A stretch of DNA of 16,025 nucleotides from Actinomycetes bacterium (GCA_023387135.1 JAEWIK010000054.1:1-16025); one strand, 5' to 3'. Positions 1 to 8,613 are shown, counted from the stretch's first letter. The notes: generated by a model not told the origin, from the letters alone. Numbers and translations: made by a program.

Positions 1-1083
1 CTGCTCGAGGAACCGCTGGCCGGGGTGCTCGTCGGCCTCGGGCTGCCTCGGGCGGCGTCCGGGCCGCTGGCCATCGTGCTCATCACGATCGCCATCTCGT
101 ACTTCTCGATCGTCATCGGCGAGCTGACCGCCAAGCGGCTCGCCATGCAGCGGGCCGAGGCCTTCGCCATGACCTTGGGGCCGCTGGTCAGTGCGATCGC
201 CGTGGTGGCGAAGCCTGTCATCTGGTTCCTCGGGGCCTCCACCAACGCCCTCGTGCGGGTGCTCGGCGGTGACCCGCGGGCGTCACGTGAGGAGGTCACC
301 GACGAGGAGTTGCGGACGATGGTCGGCTCCTCCACCACGCTCGGCGACGAGGAGCGACAGATCGTCGACGAGGTGTTCGCGGCGGGGGAGACCAGCCTCC
401 GCGAGGCGATGATCCCGCGCACCGAGGTCGACTTCCTGGACGGCGACCTGCCGACCTACAAGGCGATGCGTGAGGTGGAGGCCGGGGCTCACAGCCGTTA
501 CCCGGTCGTCGGGGAGAACTCCGACGACGTGCTGGGGTTCGTCCACATCCGCGACCTCGTCGGGCTCGACGCCACGGCGAGGCAGGCGCCCATCAGCAGG
601 CTCGTCCGTCCGGTGATCGACCTGCCCCAGAGCATGCGCATCCTGCGCGCCCTCACCGAGATGCGGCAGTCGAAGTCGCACCTCGCCATCGTGCGGGACG
701 AGTACGGCGGCACGGCGGGCATCGTCACCATCGAGGACCTCATCGAGGAGTTGATCGGCGACATCACCGACGAGTTCGACGCCGAGGCCATCCCGAGCCT
801 CTCCCACACCGACTCCTCTGTCGACATCGACGGCCTCACGACGCTGGGCGACTTCGCCGACGAGTTCGGCTACGAGCTGCCCGAGGGGCCTTACGACACA
901 GTCGCGGGGTTCGTCATGGCCCAACTCGGCTCGTTGCCCCAGCTCGACGACGCGTGCGACCTCGTGCTGCAGGCCAGCGACGAGCGTCCCGCCCCGCCCA
1001 TGCGGTTCGAGCTGAGGGTGACGGAACTCGACGGACGTCGCGCCGCCCGCGTCCGGCTCACCAGGCTGGGCGCCGCCGAGTAA
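1..1083 (+). CDS. CNNM/CBS-domain membrane protein (CorC/TlyC 'hemolysin' family), 5' end missing
   Basis: The frame is open from base 1 (LLEEPLAGV...), so the true start lies upstream of the window; the GTG at 25 is internal. What remains begins in the membrane-embedded CNNM (DUF21) domain: a hydrophobic helix at about residues 16-34 of the GTG-based numbering, the family-typical GELTAKRLAMQ stretch, and another helix at about 48-70. A paired CBS domain follows (MIPRTEVDFLDGD at about 130; DEYGGTAGIVTIEDLIEELIGDI at about 225-250), then a CorC_HlyC transporter-associated domain to the C-terminus (about 265-350). The family is tied to Mg2+/Co2+ homeostasis; the old 'hemolysin' label rests on TlyC and is not evidence of toxicity. 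The family is clear from the DEYGG and IEDLIEE motifs; the exact role here is unknown. It ends with TAA, 68 bp before the next gene. Confidence 0.9.
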   Translation: MLEEPLAGVLVGLGLPRAASGPLAIVLITIAISYFSIVIGELTAKRLAMQRAEAFAMTLGPLVSAIAVVAKPVIWFLGASTNALVRVLGGDPRASREEVTDEELRTMVGSSTTLGDEERQIVDEVFAAGETSLREAMIPRTEVDFLDGDLPTYKAMREVEAGAHSRYPVVGENSDDVLGFVHIRDLVGLDATARQAPISRLVRPVIDLPQSMRILRALTEMRQSKSHLAIVRDEYGGTAGIVTIEDLIEELIGDITDEFDAEAIPSLSHTDSSVDIDGLTTLGDFADEFGYELPEGPYDTVAGFVMAQLGSLPQLDDACDLVLQASDERPAPPMRFELRVTELDGRRAARVRLTRLGAAE

Positions 1084-1139
1084 CGGTGTCCGGCGCGCCT
1101 GCTCGGACGCTGCTCCGTCATCCTTGACCGCGCTGCGAT

Positions 1140-1151
1140 TACTCTGCTCCC
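1140..1151 (+). promoter_or_regulatory. Putative leaderless promoter -10 element of the phosphotransferase gene
   Basis: TACTCT at 1140-1145 fits the actinobacterial -10 consensus TANNNT. Six bases (GCTCCC) separate it from the GTG at 1152, so transcription would begin at or next to the start codon. No Shine-Dalgarno-like sequence precedes the GTG, which supports a leaderless mRNA. No convincing -35 lies 16-18 bp upstream. Called by eye. Confidence 0.45.
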
Positions 1152-2375
1152 GTGTCACAAGCTCAGGCGGACCCCGACGGTTCCGCGCTCCTGACGTCGC
1201 CCGAGGCCGGGTCGCTGCTCGCCGCCGCCGTCGAGCACGCCGGGGGTGTGCTCGTGAGCTGGTCGCTGGACCACGTCGACGCCAACCCGCCGCACTCGAC
1301 GACCGCCACGTACTCGGCGGTGGTGGACTGGCCCTACGGCAGGCGCGAGGAACTGCTCGGGGTGAGCGCGAGGGCGTCCGGGCCCGCGGCGACGGACGCC
1401 GCCGCGGAGATCTTCGCCGACGGCGAGCGCGAGGTGGCGGTGTGGCTCTACCCGCAGGACCCCGACCTGCCGGGGCTGCCGCGGGCCGCGTACGCCGAGT
1501 CGATGGCGGAGGTGTGCAACTCCCACCACGTGTTCTCCCAGCCTGTGACGCCCGCGACGATCGGCCTGCAGATGGTCGGGTACCGGCCGCGCCGGCGCGC
1601 CGTTGTGAAGGTGACCGCCGACACCGGTGAGGCGGTGTACGTCAAGGTGCTGCGCGCGCGGCTCTTCCCCGACGTCGTGCACAGGCACCAGTTGCTGGCC
1701 GATGCCGGCGTGCCCGTCGCACCCATCGCCGCCACGACCGACGACAACCTGTTGATCCTGCGCGAACTGCCTGGCACGCCGCTGGCCAGGGCCGTGTTCG
1801 ATCCCGCGGAGCCGTGCAGCGCCGAGGACCTCATCGGCCTGCTCGACTCGCTGCCGTCGAGCGTGGCGCGGCTGGAGCGCAGGCCGCCGTGGAGCGACGC
1901 CGTCCAGCACTACGCGACGGTGGTCGCGCGGGCCATGCCCTCGCTGGAGCAGCGGCTGGCCGGCCTGGTGGACGTCATCCAGCAGGGGGTCGCGGCGCTG
2001 CCGCCCGGGCATGAGCCCACGCACGGGGATTTCCACGAGGGCCAGGTGCACGTGGCGGGAGGCAGGATCTGCGGCCTGCTCGACATCGACACCCTCGGGC
2101 CGGGGCACAGGGTCGACGACCTGGCGTGCCTCGTGGCGCACCTGTCGACCATCCAGCGCATGAACGCTGCCCAGCAGGCCCGCGTCCACCACCTCATCCG
2201 GACCTGGGTGCCGGTCTTCGACACCCGCGTCGACCCGACCCAGCTCAGGCTGCGGTCGGCGGCGGTCATCATCTCGCTCGCGACGGGCCCGTTCCGCGGC
2301 CAGGAACCCGACTGGGAGCGGGAGACCTCGCTCATGATCGGCTCGGCCGAGGCCCTCGTGAGGCAGGTCACGTAG
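1152..2375 (+). CDS. APH/maltokinase-like phosphotransferase family protein
   Basis: A 407-residue soluble protein whose C-terminal two thirds carry the aminoglycoside-phosphotransferase kinase fold. Visible landmarks are a probable ATP-binding lysine in VYVKVL (K165), the hinge-like LILRELPGTPL (201-211), the catalytic loop HGDFHEGQ (291-298, catalytic Asp293), and the metal-binding DIDTLGPGHRVDD (311-323). Where aminoglycoside kinases have Asn in the catalytic loop (HGDxxxxN), this protein has Gln298, as in the maltokinase (Mak/Pep2) HGDLHLGQ motif. The first 130 residues are not recognised. The substrate cannot be deduced: the fold covers sugar, choline, homoserine and antibiotic kinases, and nothing here argues for antibiotic resistance. 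The start is GTG 1152, chosen because the reading frame and the leaderless -10 agree. It stands alone, 149 bp before mutA. Confidence 0.8.
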   Translation: MSQAQADPDGSALLTSPEAGSLLAAAVEHAGGVLVSWSLDHVDANPPHSTTATYSAVVDWPYGRREELLGVSARASGPAATDAAAEIFADGEREVAVWLYPQDPDLPGLPRAAYAESMAEVCNSHHVFSQPVTPATIGLQMVGYRPRRRAVVKVTADTGEAVYVKVLRARLFPDVVHRHQLLADAGVPVAPIAATTDDNLLILRELPGTPLARAVFDPAEPCSAEDLIGLLDSLPSSVARLERRPPWSDAVQHYATVVARAMPSLEQRLAGLVDVIQQGVAALPPGHEPTHGDFHEGQVHVAGGRICGLLDIDTLGPGHRVDDLACLVAHLSTIQRMNAAQQARVHHLIRTWVPVFDTRVDPTQLRLRSAAVIISLATGPFRGQEPDWERETSLMIGSAEALVRQVT

Positions 2376-2475
2376 CCGGATTCCTGCCCCTTGGGCCCGC
2401 GACTTGGGAAGACTCTCGCCGGGAGCGGCCGGAGAATCCCACCATGCGAGCCGAGAAATCTCACCGCGACGCGGG

Positions 2476-2490
2476 ATTGGTCTGACCAAT
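2476..2490 (+). promoter_or_regulatory. Putative FadR/PdhR-type (GntR family) operator upstream of mutA
   Basis: ATTGGTCTGACCAAT is a perfect inverted repeat of two 7-bp arms around one central T. It matches the FadR-subfamily GntR operator plan TGGTnnnACCA and equals the E. coli PdhR core ATTGGTnnnACCAAT. It ends 35 bp before the mutA start. If mutA is leaderless it covers about -49 to -35, touching the -35 region, so either repression or activation is possible. The cognate regulator is not in this window. Confidence 0.6.
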
Positions 2491-2512
2491 AACGAGCGAG
2501 GGTGGCAGGGAA

Positions 2513-2524
2513 TAGGGTGGGAGC
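2513..2524 (+). promoter_or_regulatory. Putative leaderless promoter -10 element of the mutA-mutB-meaB operon
   Basis: TAGGGT at 2513-2518 fits TANNNT and is followed by exactly 6 bases (GGGAGC) and then the mutA ATG, which puts the expected start site on the A of the ATG. The GGGAG at 2519-2523 sits 1 nt from the ATG, too close to act as a Shine-Dalgarno site. The rest of 2376-2512 contains no gene and no clear terminator hairpin for the upstream gene. Confidence 0.5.
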
Positions 2525-4375
2525 ATGACCGACACGCCACTTCAGCTTGCCGGAGATTTCGCCACCCCCACCCGCGAGGAGTGGGAGTCCGAGGTTCTCA
2601 AGGTCCTCAACCGGCGGCGTCCCGAAGGCAAGGAACTCTCCATCGAGCAGGCCATGGCACGGCTGCGGACCGTCACCGCCGACGGCCTCACCATCGAGCC
2701 GCTCTACACCGAATCTGATGTGCCGCTCGGCCATCCCGGTGTCACTCCCTTCACCCGCGGAACGACAGTCCGTACCGGCGTCGCCACCGCGTGGGACATC
2801 CGGCAACTCCACGAAGACCCCGACGTGGCGTTCACCAACGCCCAGGCGCTGGCCGACCTCGAGCGCGGCGGCAGTTCGCTGTGGCTCCGCGTCGGCAGTG
2901 ACGCCATCGCGGCGGACGACGTCGCCGGCGTGCTCGCCGGCGTGCGGCCCGAGCTGGTCGCGCTCGTCGTGTCCAGCAACGAGGACCAGATCGCTGCGGC
3001 GAAGGCGCTGAGCGCGGTCTGGAAGTCGGCAGGCACCAACGGCCACTCGCGCGGCAACCTCGGCCTCGATGCGCTGGCCAAGGCGGCGGTCACGGGTGAG
3101 GCTCCCGACCTCTCGGCGCAGGCCGAGTGGGTCCACGCCGCCCTCGCCGAGCTGCCGGGCGTCCGCGCCCTCACCGTCGACGTGCTGCCGTACGACAACG
3201 CCGGTGCAGGCGACGTCGACCAGCTCGCCTTCGCCATCGCCACCGGCGTCGCCTACCTGCGTGACCTCGAAGCCGCCGGGATCTCCCCGGCCGACGCCTT
3301 CGGGCAGATCGAGTTCAGGGTCAGCGCGAACGCCGACGAGTTCACCACCATCGCCCGCCTGCGCGCGCTGCGCCGGCTGTGGGCGAGGGTGGGCGAGGTC
3401 AGCGGGGTGCCCGCCAACCAGCGCGGTGCCATCCAGCACGCGGTGACGTCCTGGCGGATGATCACCCGCGACGACCCGTACGTGAACCTGCTGCGCACCA
3501 CGATCGCCTCCTTCGCGGCTGCGCTCGGCGGCGCGGAGTCCGTCACGACGCTGCCGTTCGACACCGCTCAGGGCCTCCCCACCGAGTTCAGCCGCAGGAT
3601 GGCGCGCAACATCCAGGTGATCGCCGCCGAGGAGGCCAACATCGGACGGGTCAACGACCCGGCGGGTGGCTCCTGGTTCGTCGAGAGCATGACCGCCCAG
3701 CTCGCCCAGAAGGCATGGGACGGTTTCACAGCGATCGAGGCTGCAGGCGGCATGGTGGAGGCACTGACCGGCGGCCTCGTCGCCGACCGCATCTCCGGCA
3801 CCGTCAACGAGCGCCTCAAGCGGCTCTCGACCCGCAAGCTGCCGCTCACGGGCGTCAGCATGTTCCCGCTGACGCAGGAGACGCCGCTCGACGTCAGGCA
3901 GCGGCCGGAGGCCCCGCAGCACGCAGGGCTCACCCCGACCCGCGACTCCGAGCTGTTCGAGGCGCTGCGCGACCGCGCGGCCGCGGGCGCCAAGCCCGAG
4001 GTCTTCCTCGCCTGCCTCGGCGAACGCCGCGACTTCGGCGGACGCGAGACCTTCACGAAGAACCTGCTGGCCGTCGGCGGCATCGCCACCCCGTCCACCG
4101 AGGGGGGCAGCCCCACCGAGATCGCCGCGGCGGCGGTGACGGCCCAGGCGAAGTTCGTGATCCTGTGCTCGTCGGCCAAGGTCTACGCCGCGCAGGCGAT
4201 GGACGTCGCCAGGGCACTCAAGGCGGTCGGCGTGGAGACCGTCTACATCGCAGGTCGCAAGACAGAGACCGGCGCCGAGGACGTCGACACCGCCATCGAC
4301 GGTGAGGTCTTCGACGGAATGGACGTGGTCGCCTTCCTCACCTCGGCCATGGATCGGATTGGAGTCGCGAAGTGA
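2525..4375 (+). CDS. mutA: Methylmalonyl-CoA mutase small (beta) subunit MutA
   Basis: The 616-residue non-catalytic partner of the heterodimeric methylmalonyl-CoA mutase of propionic-acid bacteria; the Propionibacterium subunit is of similar size, slightly longer. It has the mutase TIM-barrel region (for example the [24 protein letters not shown] stretch at about 360-383) and a C-terminal cobalamin-domain-like fold that has lost the B12 motif. Where MutB has [10 protein letters not shown], MutA has [10 protein letters not shown] (497-506): the cobalt-ligating His is replaced by Asp503, and no DxHxxG is present. This is expected of the small subunit, which is structural. It heads the operon; its TGA overlaps the mutB GTG by 4 bp. 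ATG 2525 is supported by the -10 geometry. Confidence 0.96.
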   Translation: MTDTPLQLAGDFATPTREEWESEVLKVLNRRRPEGKELSIEQAMARLRTVTADGLTIEPLYTESDVPLGHPGVTPFTRGTTVRTGVATAWDIRQLHEDPDVAFTNAQALADLERGGSSLWLRVGSDAIAADDVAGVLAGVRPELVALVVSSNEDQIAAAKALSAVWKSAGTNGHSRGNLGLDALAKAAVTGEAPDLSAQAEWVHAALAELPGVRALTVDVLPYDNAGAGDVDQLAFAIATGVAYLRDLEAAGISPADAFGQIEFRVSANADEFTTIARLRALRRLWARVGEVSGVPANQRGAIQHAVTSWRMITRDDPYVNLLRTTIASFAAALGGAESVTTLPFDTAQGLPTEFSRRMARNIQVIAAEEANIGRVNDPAGGSWFVESMTAQLAQKAWDGFTAIEAAGGMVEALTGGLVADRISGTVNERLKRLSTRKLPLTGVSMFPLTQETPLDVRQRPEAPQHAGLTPTRDSELFEALRDRAAAGAKPEVFLACLGERRDFGGRETFTKNLLAVGGIATPSTEGGSPTEIAAAAVTAQAKFVILCSSAKVYAAQAMDVARALKAVGVETVYIAGRKTETGAEDVDTAIDGEVFDGMDVVAFLTSAMDRIGVAK

Positions 4376-6567
4376 GCAGCATCCCGAGTTTCGACGGCAT
4401 CGCCCTCGGCGATGCGGTTCCGCCGGAGGATTCCGGCGCGCAGTTCAAGGCGCTGCTCGACGCGTCCCCGTTGCACCCCGATGGCTGGCTGACGCCGGAG
4501 CACATCGTGGTTCCGGCGGTCTACGACGAGTCGGCGTACGAGGGGCTGGACTTCCTGGGCACCTACCCGGGCATCCCGCCGTTCATGCGCGGCCCGTACG
4601 CCACCATGTACGTCAACCAGCCGTGGACGATCAGGCAGTACGCGGGCTTCTCGACCGCCGAGGAGTCGAACGCCTTCTACCGCCGCAACCTCGCGGCCGG
4701 CCAGAAGGGCCTCTCCATCGCCTTCGACCTCGCCACCCACCGCGGCTACGACTCCGACCACCCCCGGGTGACCGGCGACGTCGGCATGGCCGGCGTGGCG
4801 ATCGACTCGATCCTCGACATGCGGCAGTTGTTCGCGGGCATCCCGCTGGACCAGATGAGCGTGTCGATGACCATGAACGGCGCCGTGCTGCCGGTCCTCG
4901 CCCTCTACGTGGTGGCGGCCGAGGAACAGGGAGTCAAGCCCGAGCTGCTGACGGGGACCATCCAGAACGACATCCTCAAGGAGTTCATGGTCCGCAACAC
5001 CTACATCTACCCGCCGTCTCCCTCGATGCGGATCATCTCCGACATCTTCGCGTTCACCAGCGCGAACATGCCGAAGTTCAACTCGATCTCGATCTCCGGC
5101 TACCACATGCAGGAGGCCGGGGCGACTGTCGACATCGAGATGGCGTACACCCTCGCCGACGGCGTGGAGTACATCAGGGCAGGCGAGTCGGTGGGCCTGA
5201 AGGTCGACCAGTTCGCACCCCGGCTGAGCTTCTTCTGGGCGGTCGGCATGAACTTCTTCATGGAGGTCGCCAAGTACCGCGCCGCCCGCCTGCTGTGGGC
5301 GCGTCTCGTCCGCCAGTTCGAGCCGAAGAACCCGAAGTCGATGAGCCTGCGGACGCACTCGCAGACCTCCGGCTGGTCGCTGACGGCACAGGACGTCTAC
5401 AACAACGTCGCGCGCACCTGCATCGAGGCGATGGCCGCCACCCAGGGCCACACCCAGTCGCTGCACACCAACGCGCTCGACGAGGCGATCGCGCTCCCGA
5501 CCGACTTCTCGGCCCGGATCGCCCGCAACACCCAGCTCTTCATCCAGCAGGAGTCGGGCACCACGCGGACAGTCGACCCGTGGGCGGGTTCCGCCTACGT
5601 CGAGCGGCTCACCTACGAGCTCGCGCGTCGTGGCTGGGACCTCATCCAGGAGGTCGAGCTCGCCGGCGGCATGGCCAAGGCGATCGAGGCAGGCATCCCC
5701 AAGATGCGCATCGAGGAGGCAGCGGCCCGCACCCAGGCTCGCATCGACTCCGGCCGCCAGCCGCTGATCGGCGTGAACAAGTACACGATCGACAACGACG
5801 TGCTGCCCGAGGTGCTGAAGGTCGACAACACGAAGGTGCGGGGCGAGCAGATCGCCAAGCTGCAGCAGCTCCGTGCCGAACGTGACCAGGCCGCCACCCA
5901 CGCCGCCCTCGAGAAGCTGACCTGGGCTGCCGGCAACCCCGACCCGACCGATCCGGAGCGCAACCTGCTGAAGCTCAGCATCGACGCGGCCCGCGCCAAG
6001 GCGACAGTCGGCGAGATCTCCGACGCCCTCGAGAAGGTCTTCGGCAGGTACACCGCCAACATCCGTACGATTTCGGGCGTGTACAACTCCGAATCCGGCA
6101 GCACCGACTCGGTGGCCAAGGCTCGCAAGCTGGTCGAGGACTTCGAGGCAGCAGAGGGACGCCGTCCGCGCATCCTGGTCGCCAAGATGGGCCAGGACGG
6201 ACACGACCGCGGCCAGAAGGTCATCTCGACAGCGTTCGCCGACCTCGGCTTCACCGTCGACGTGGGCCCGCTGTTCCAGACGCCGGAGGAGACCGCCCGT
6301 CAGGCAGTCGAGTCCGACGTCCACGTGGTGGGGGTCTCCTCGCTGGCGGCGGGCCACCTGACCCTGGTGCCCGCGCTGCGCGAGGAACTCGACAGGCTCG
6401 GCCGTCCGGACATGATGATCGTGGTCGGTGGCGTCATCCCGCCGCAGGACTTCGATGAGCTGTACGCGGCGGGCGCCGACGCCATCTACCCTCCGGGAAC
6501 TGTCATCCCGGAGTCGGCGATCGAGTTGCTGACCAAGCTGCGCGCCCGTCTCGACGGCGCTGCCTGA
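4372..6567 (+). CDS. mutB: Methylmalonyl-CoA mutase large (alpha, catalytic) subunit MutB
   Basis: The catalytic subunit, which isomerises (R)-methylmalonyl-CoA and succinyl-CoA using adenosylcobalamin; in propionic-acid bacteria the net flow is from succinyl-CoA towards propionate. Its 731 residues match the family length. The N-terminal TIM barrel carries Tyr76, Tyr90 (TIRQY), Arg208 ([10 protein letters not shown]) and Tyr244-His245 (SGYHMQE). These are the counterparts of Tyr75, Tyr89, Arg207 and Tyr243-His244 in the P. shermanii enzyme, with an offset of one. The C-terminal B12 domain has the intact D-x-H-x-x-G motif (Asp609, His611, Gly614), then [11 protein letters not shown] and [10 protein letters not shown]. 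The GTG at 4372 overlaps the mutA stop (GTGA) and has GGAG at 4361-4364, 7 nt upstream. The active site looks complete. Confidence 0.97.
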   Translation: MSSIPSFDGIALGDAVPPEDSGAQFKALLDASPLHPDGWLTPEHIVVPAVYDESAYEGLDFLGTYPGIPPFMRGPYATMYVNQPWTIRQYAGFSTAEESNAFYRRNLAAGQKGLSIAFDLATHRGYDSDHPRVTGDVGMAGVAIDSILDMRQLFAGIPLDQMSVSMTMNGAVLPVLALYVVAAEEQGVKPELLTGTIQNDILKEFMVRNTYIYPPSPSMRIISDIFAFTSANMPKFNSISISGYHMQEAGATVDIEMAYTLADGVEYIRAGESVGLKVDQFAPRLSFFWAVGMNFFMEVAKYRAARLLWARLVRQFEPKNPKSMSLRTHSQTSGWSLTAQDVYNNVARTCIEAMAATQGHTQSLHTNALDEAIALPTDFSARIARNTQLFIQQESGTTRTVDPWAGSAYVERLTYELARRGWDLIQEVELAGGMAKAIEAGIPKMRIEEAAARTQARIDSGRQPLIGVNKYTIDNDVLPEVLKVDNTKVRGEQIAKLQQLRAERDQAATHAALEKLTWAAGNPDPTDPERNLLKLSIDAARAKATVGEISDALEKVFGRYTANIRTISGVYNSESGSTDSVAKARKLVEDFEAAEGRRPRILVAKMGQDGHDRGQKVISTAFADLGFTVDVGPLFQTPEETARQAVESDVHVVGVSSLAAGHLTLVPALREELDRLGRPDMMIVVGGVIPPQDFDELYAAGADAIYPPGTVIPESAIELLTKLRARLDGAA

Positions 6568-6574
6568 GCCGGCT

Positions 6575-6580
6575 AGGAGG
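6575..6580 (+). promoter_or_regulatory. Strong Shine-Dalgarno site deciding the meaB start
   Basis: AGGAGG is the best Shine-Dalgarno match in this operon. It lies in the 16-bp gap after mutB, only 3 nt before the GTG at 6584, closer than the usual 5-9 nt. No other in-frame ATG or GTG lies at a better distance, so GTG 6584 is kept as the start. Confidence 0.6.
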
Positions 6581-6583
6581 ACC

Positions 6584-7678
6584 GTGGACGAGGGCAAGGC
6601 GCCGCTGTACCTACGACCGGACGCGACGCCGGGCCGCCAGTACGGCGACGCGCCTGCCCCCGCCAGGCCGGCGCGCAAGGTGCCGCCTTTCGACCCCGAA
6701 CAGCTTGCCGAGCAGGTGCTGGCGGGGAACCGGGGCGGCATCGCGCGCGCCATCACGCTGGTGGAGTCGCGCAAGCCGCAGCATCACGCGATAGCCGCCG
6801 ACCTGCTGCGCATCCTGCGTCCCGCCACGGGCAAGGCCGTGCGGGTCGGCATCTCCGGCGTGCCCGGGGCCGGCAAGTCGACCTTCATCGACGCGCTCGG
6901 GCGCCAGCTGATCGACCAGGGCCACAGGATCGCGGTGCTGGCCGTCGACCCGACCTCGGCGAAGACCGGCGGGTCGATCCTCGGTGACAGGACACGGATG
7001 GGCGAGCTCGCCCAGAGCGAGCACGCCTTCATCCGCCCGTCACCGGCCGGGGGACACCTGGGAGGCGTGGCACGGACGACGCGCGAGTCGATGCTCGTGC
7101 TGGAGGCCGCAGGCTACGACGTCGTCCTCGTCGAGACCGTCGGCGTGGGGCAGTCGGAGGTCGCCGTGGCCGGCATGGTCGACACCTTCCTGCTGATCAC
7201 GCTCGCCAGGGCGGGCGACCAATTGCAGGGGATCAAGCGCGGCATCCTCGAGATGGCCGACGTCATCACCGTCAACAAGGCCGACGGCGACCACGAGGGC
7301 GAGGCCAGGGTGGCTGCCCGCGAGCTGGCGATCGCCATGAAGCTCATCTCGTCGGACCCGCACGCCCCGCGTCCGCCCGTGCTCACCTCCAGTTCGCTGA
7401 CGGGCAAGGGGCTGGACGAGGTGTGGCAGGCCATCCTCGACCACCGCGAGTCGCTGGAGGCCAGCGGCGCCCTGGAGGCGCGGCGCGCCAACCAGCAGCG
7501 GGAGTGGTTGTGGGCGCTGGTCCGCGGCGACCTCGAGGACGCCCTGCGCACGTCGGCCGCCGTCCAGCAGATCCGGCAGCACCTGGAGGACGAGGTGGGC
7601 TCCGGTGACCTCTCGGCGCTGGAGGCGTCCCAGCAGATCCTCGAAGCGTTCTACGCCGAGCTGGCGGCCCGGCGCTAG
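6584..7678 (+). CDS. meaB: Methylmalonyl-CoA mutase-associated G-protein MeaB (ArgK family)
   Basis: A GTPase chaperone that binds methylmalonyl-CoA mutase, gates adenosylcobalamin loading and guards against inactivation of the enzyme. Older databases call it 'LAO/AO transport ATPase ArgK'. Motifs in order: P-loop GVPGAGKST (92-100); DPTSAKTGGSILGDRTRM (122-139), typical of MeaB switch regions; ETVGVGQSE (184-192), carrying the G3 glycine; NKAD (231-234), the G4 guanine-specificity motif. The 364 residues exceed the core by an N-terminal tail of about 35 residues rich in Pro and Ala. Third gene of the operon, 16 bp after mutB; this neighbourhood is the standard one for the family. An epimerase gene (mce) does not follow, so that step must be encoded elsewhere. 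Confidence 0.96.
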   Translation: MDEGKAPLYLRPDATPGRQYGDAPAPARPARKVPPFDPEQLAEQVLAGNRGGIARAITLVESRKPQHHAIAADLLRILRPATGKAVRVGISGVPGAGKSTFIDALGRQLIDQGHRIAVLAVDPTSAKTGGSILGDRTRMGELAQSEHAFIRPSPAGGHLGGVARTTRESMLVLEAAGYDVVLVETVGVGQSEVAVAGMVDTFLLITLARAGDQLQGIKRGILEMADVITVNKADGDHEGEARVAARELAIAMKLISSDPHAPRPPVLTSSSLTGKGLDEVWQAILDHRESLEASGALEARRANQQREWLWALVRGDLEDALRTSAAVQQIRQHLEDEVGSGDLSALEASQQILEAFYAELAARR

Positions 7679-7706
7679 CGGCGCCCGCCTCGGCTGGTAC
7701 CGGCCG
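7671..7706. terminator. Convergent gene end with two short hairpins (possible bidirectional terminator)
   Basis: The 38-bp spacer between the convergent meaB and yjjW stops holds a near-perfect palindrome at 7691-7706 (CGGCTGGTACCGGCCG, one T/G mismatch; as RNA, 6 bp with a GUAC loop). Just before it, GGCGC (7671-7675) pairs with GCGCC (7681-7685) around the meaB stop codon. Neither has a T-run. The symmetry would suit termination from both sides, but this is weak evidence. Confidence 0.3.
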
Positions 7707-7716
7707 GGTTCCAGGA

Positions 7717-8613
7717 CTAGACCACGACGAGCTCGAACGACTCCGACTGCTCGCGCAGGACTTCTGCATAGTGAGCGCGCTGCTCGGCGGTCGGCTCCAG
7801 CAAGGGGACGGGGGACTGCCTGACCCCGTGGTGGCGATACCCGATCACCTTGATGCGCATCGCCGGGTCGCGTTCGGCAAGCCACCGTCCTGTCCGTGCC
7901 AGCAGGTCGTCGGAGTCGTTCAGCCCCGCGAGCATGAGCAGCCGGACCTCGTACAGCTTGCCCCGCTGGGCCAGCGTGCTGATGGACGCGAGCACCTTGG
8001 CGTTGTCCTCGCCGGCGATCCGCCGGTGCAGGTCGTTGTCGAGGCACTTCAGGTCGACCATGGCCGCGTCCATCACCTGGCACATGAGGTCCCAGTGGGG
8101 CCCGTTGACGTGGCCGTTGGTGTCGACGAAGCAGGTCAGCCGGCGCAGGTCGGGATCGGCTCGCACGGCGAGGAACAGTTCGCGGAGGAAGATCACCTGC
8201 CGCATGGCCTCACCGCCGGTGACGGTGATCCCGGACAGGAACGGGGCCGCCGGACGGAGCCGCTCCAGCACGTCCGCGACGCTCAGCCTGCGTGCCTTGG
8301 GGGTGGAGTCGTAACGGCAGGCGGCGATGCAGCGGTCGGTGCCCTGGCAGGCTGACTCGCCCCAGGTGACGTGGCCGTCGGCGGCCACGCTCAACGCCCC
8401 CGACGGGCAGCCTTCGACACACTCCCTGCAGTCGTTGCACGGGTTGATGGTGTACGGGTTGTGGCAGGCGAGGCAGTCGAAGCTGCAGCCCTGCAGGAAG
8501 ATGACGAACCTGTTCCCGGGACCGTCCACCGCCGAGAACTCGATGATGTCGGTGACCAGTCCCGGCCGCGTGGGGACGGGTGCCGGCCTGGTCCCGGTGA
8601 GGGTGTCAGTCAC
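7717..8613 (-). CDS. yjjW: YjjW-type glycyl radical enzyme activase (radical SAM)
   Basis: A radical SAM protein (298 aa from this start) that would install the glycyl radical on YjjI. The SAM-cluster motif CxxxCxxC is C43-SFD-C47-LA-C50 followed by HNPYT, and the GGE motif is TVTGGE (131-135). Between them is a ferredoxin-like insert: C59-C62-C65-C69 is a full CX2CX2CX3C set, but the second set has only C89, C95 and C99, with Thr92 where a fourth Cys would be expected. The insert is typical of glycyl radical enzyme activases outside the PFL-AE and NrdG types. GTG 8613 overlaps the yjjI stop by 8 bp, suggesting translational coupling. An in-frame GTG at 8652 would add 13 residues and cannot be excluded, as neither start has a clear Shine-Dalgarno site. 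Confidence 0.9.
   Translation of the reverse strand: MTDTLTGTRPAPVPTRPGLVTDIIEFSAVDGPGNRFVIFLQGCSFDCLACHNPYTINPCNDCRECVEGCPSGALSVAADGHVTWGESACQGTDRCIAACRYDSTPKARRLSVADVLERLRPAAPFLSGITVTGGEAMRQVIFLRELFLAVRADPDLRRLTCFVDTNGHVNGPHWDLMCQVMDAAMVDLKCLDNDLHRRIAGEDNAKVLASISTLAQRGKLYEVRLLMLAGLNDSDDLLARTGRWLAERDPAMRIKVIGYRHHGVRQSPVPLLEPTAEQRAHYAEVLREQSESFELVVV

Noticed and set aside
1088..1108. GTCCG/CGGAC arms after the CNNM gene as a terminator.
   Set aside because: Only 5 bp with an 11-nt loop and no T-run; no better than chance in this base composition.
1124..1129. TTGACC as a -35 for the phosphotransferase gene.
   Set aside because: Only 10 nt separate it from the TACTCT -10, too short for a sigma-70-type promoter.
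1152..2375. Antibiotic-resistance aminoglycoside phosphotransferase.
   Set aside because: Only the general kinase fold is shared; the Gln variant and the chromosomal housekeeping setting do not support resistance.
2376..2524. A cobalamin riboswitch ahead of the B12-dependent mutase genes.
   Set aside because: The 149-bp spacer is short, I see no B12-box-like sequence, and the promoter appears to leave no leader.
4243..6774. A long minus-strand open frame (843 codons) opposite mutB and meaB, with others opposite mutA (1910-3922), the lipoprotein gene (10168-11757) and the ATPase (11785-13410).
   Set aside because: Their translations are repetitive in Arg, Gly, Val, His and Asp with no recognisable domain, and they lie fully across strongly conserved genes. 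GC-rich codon bias produces such open frames.
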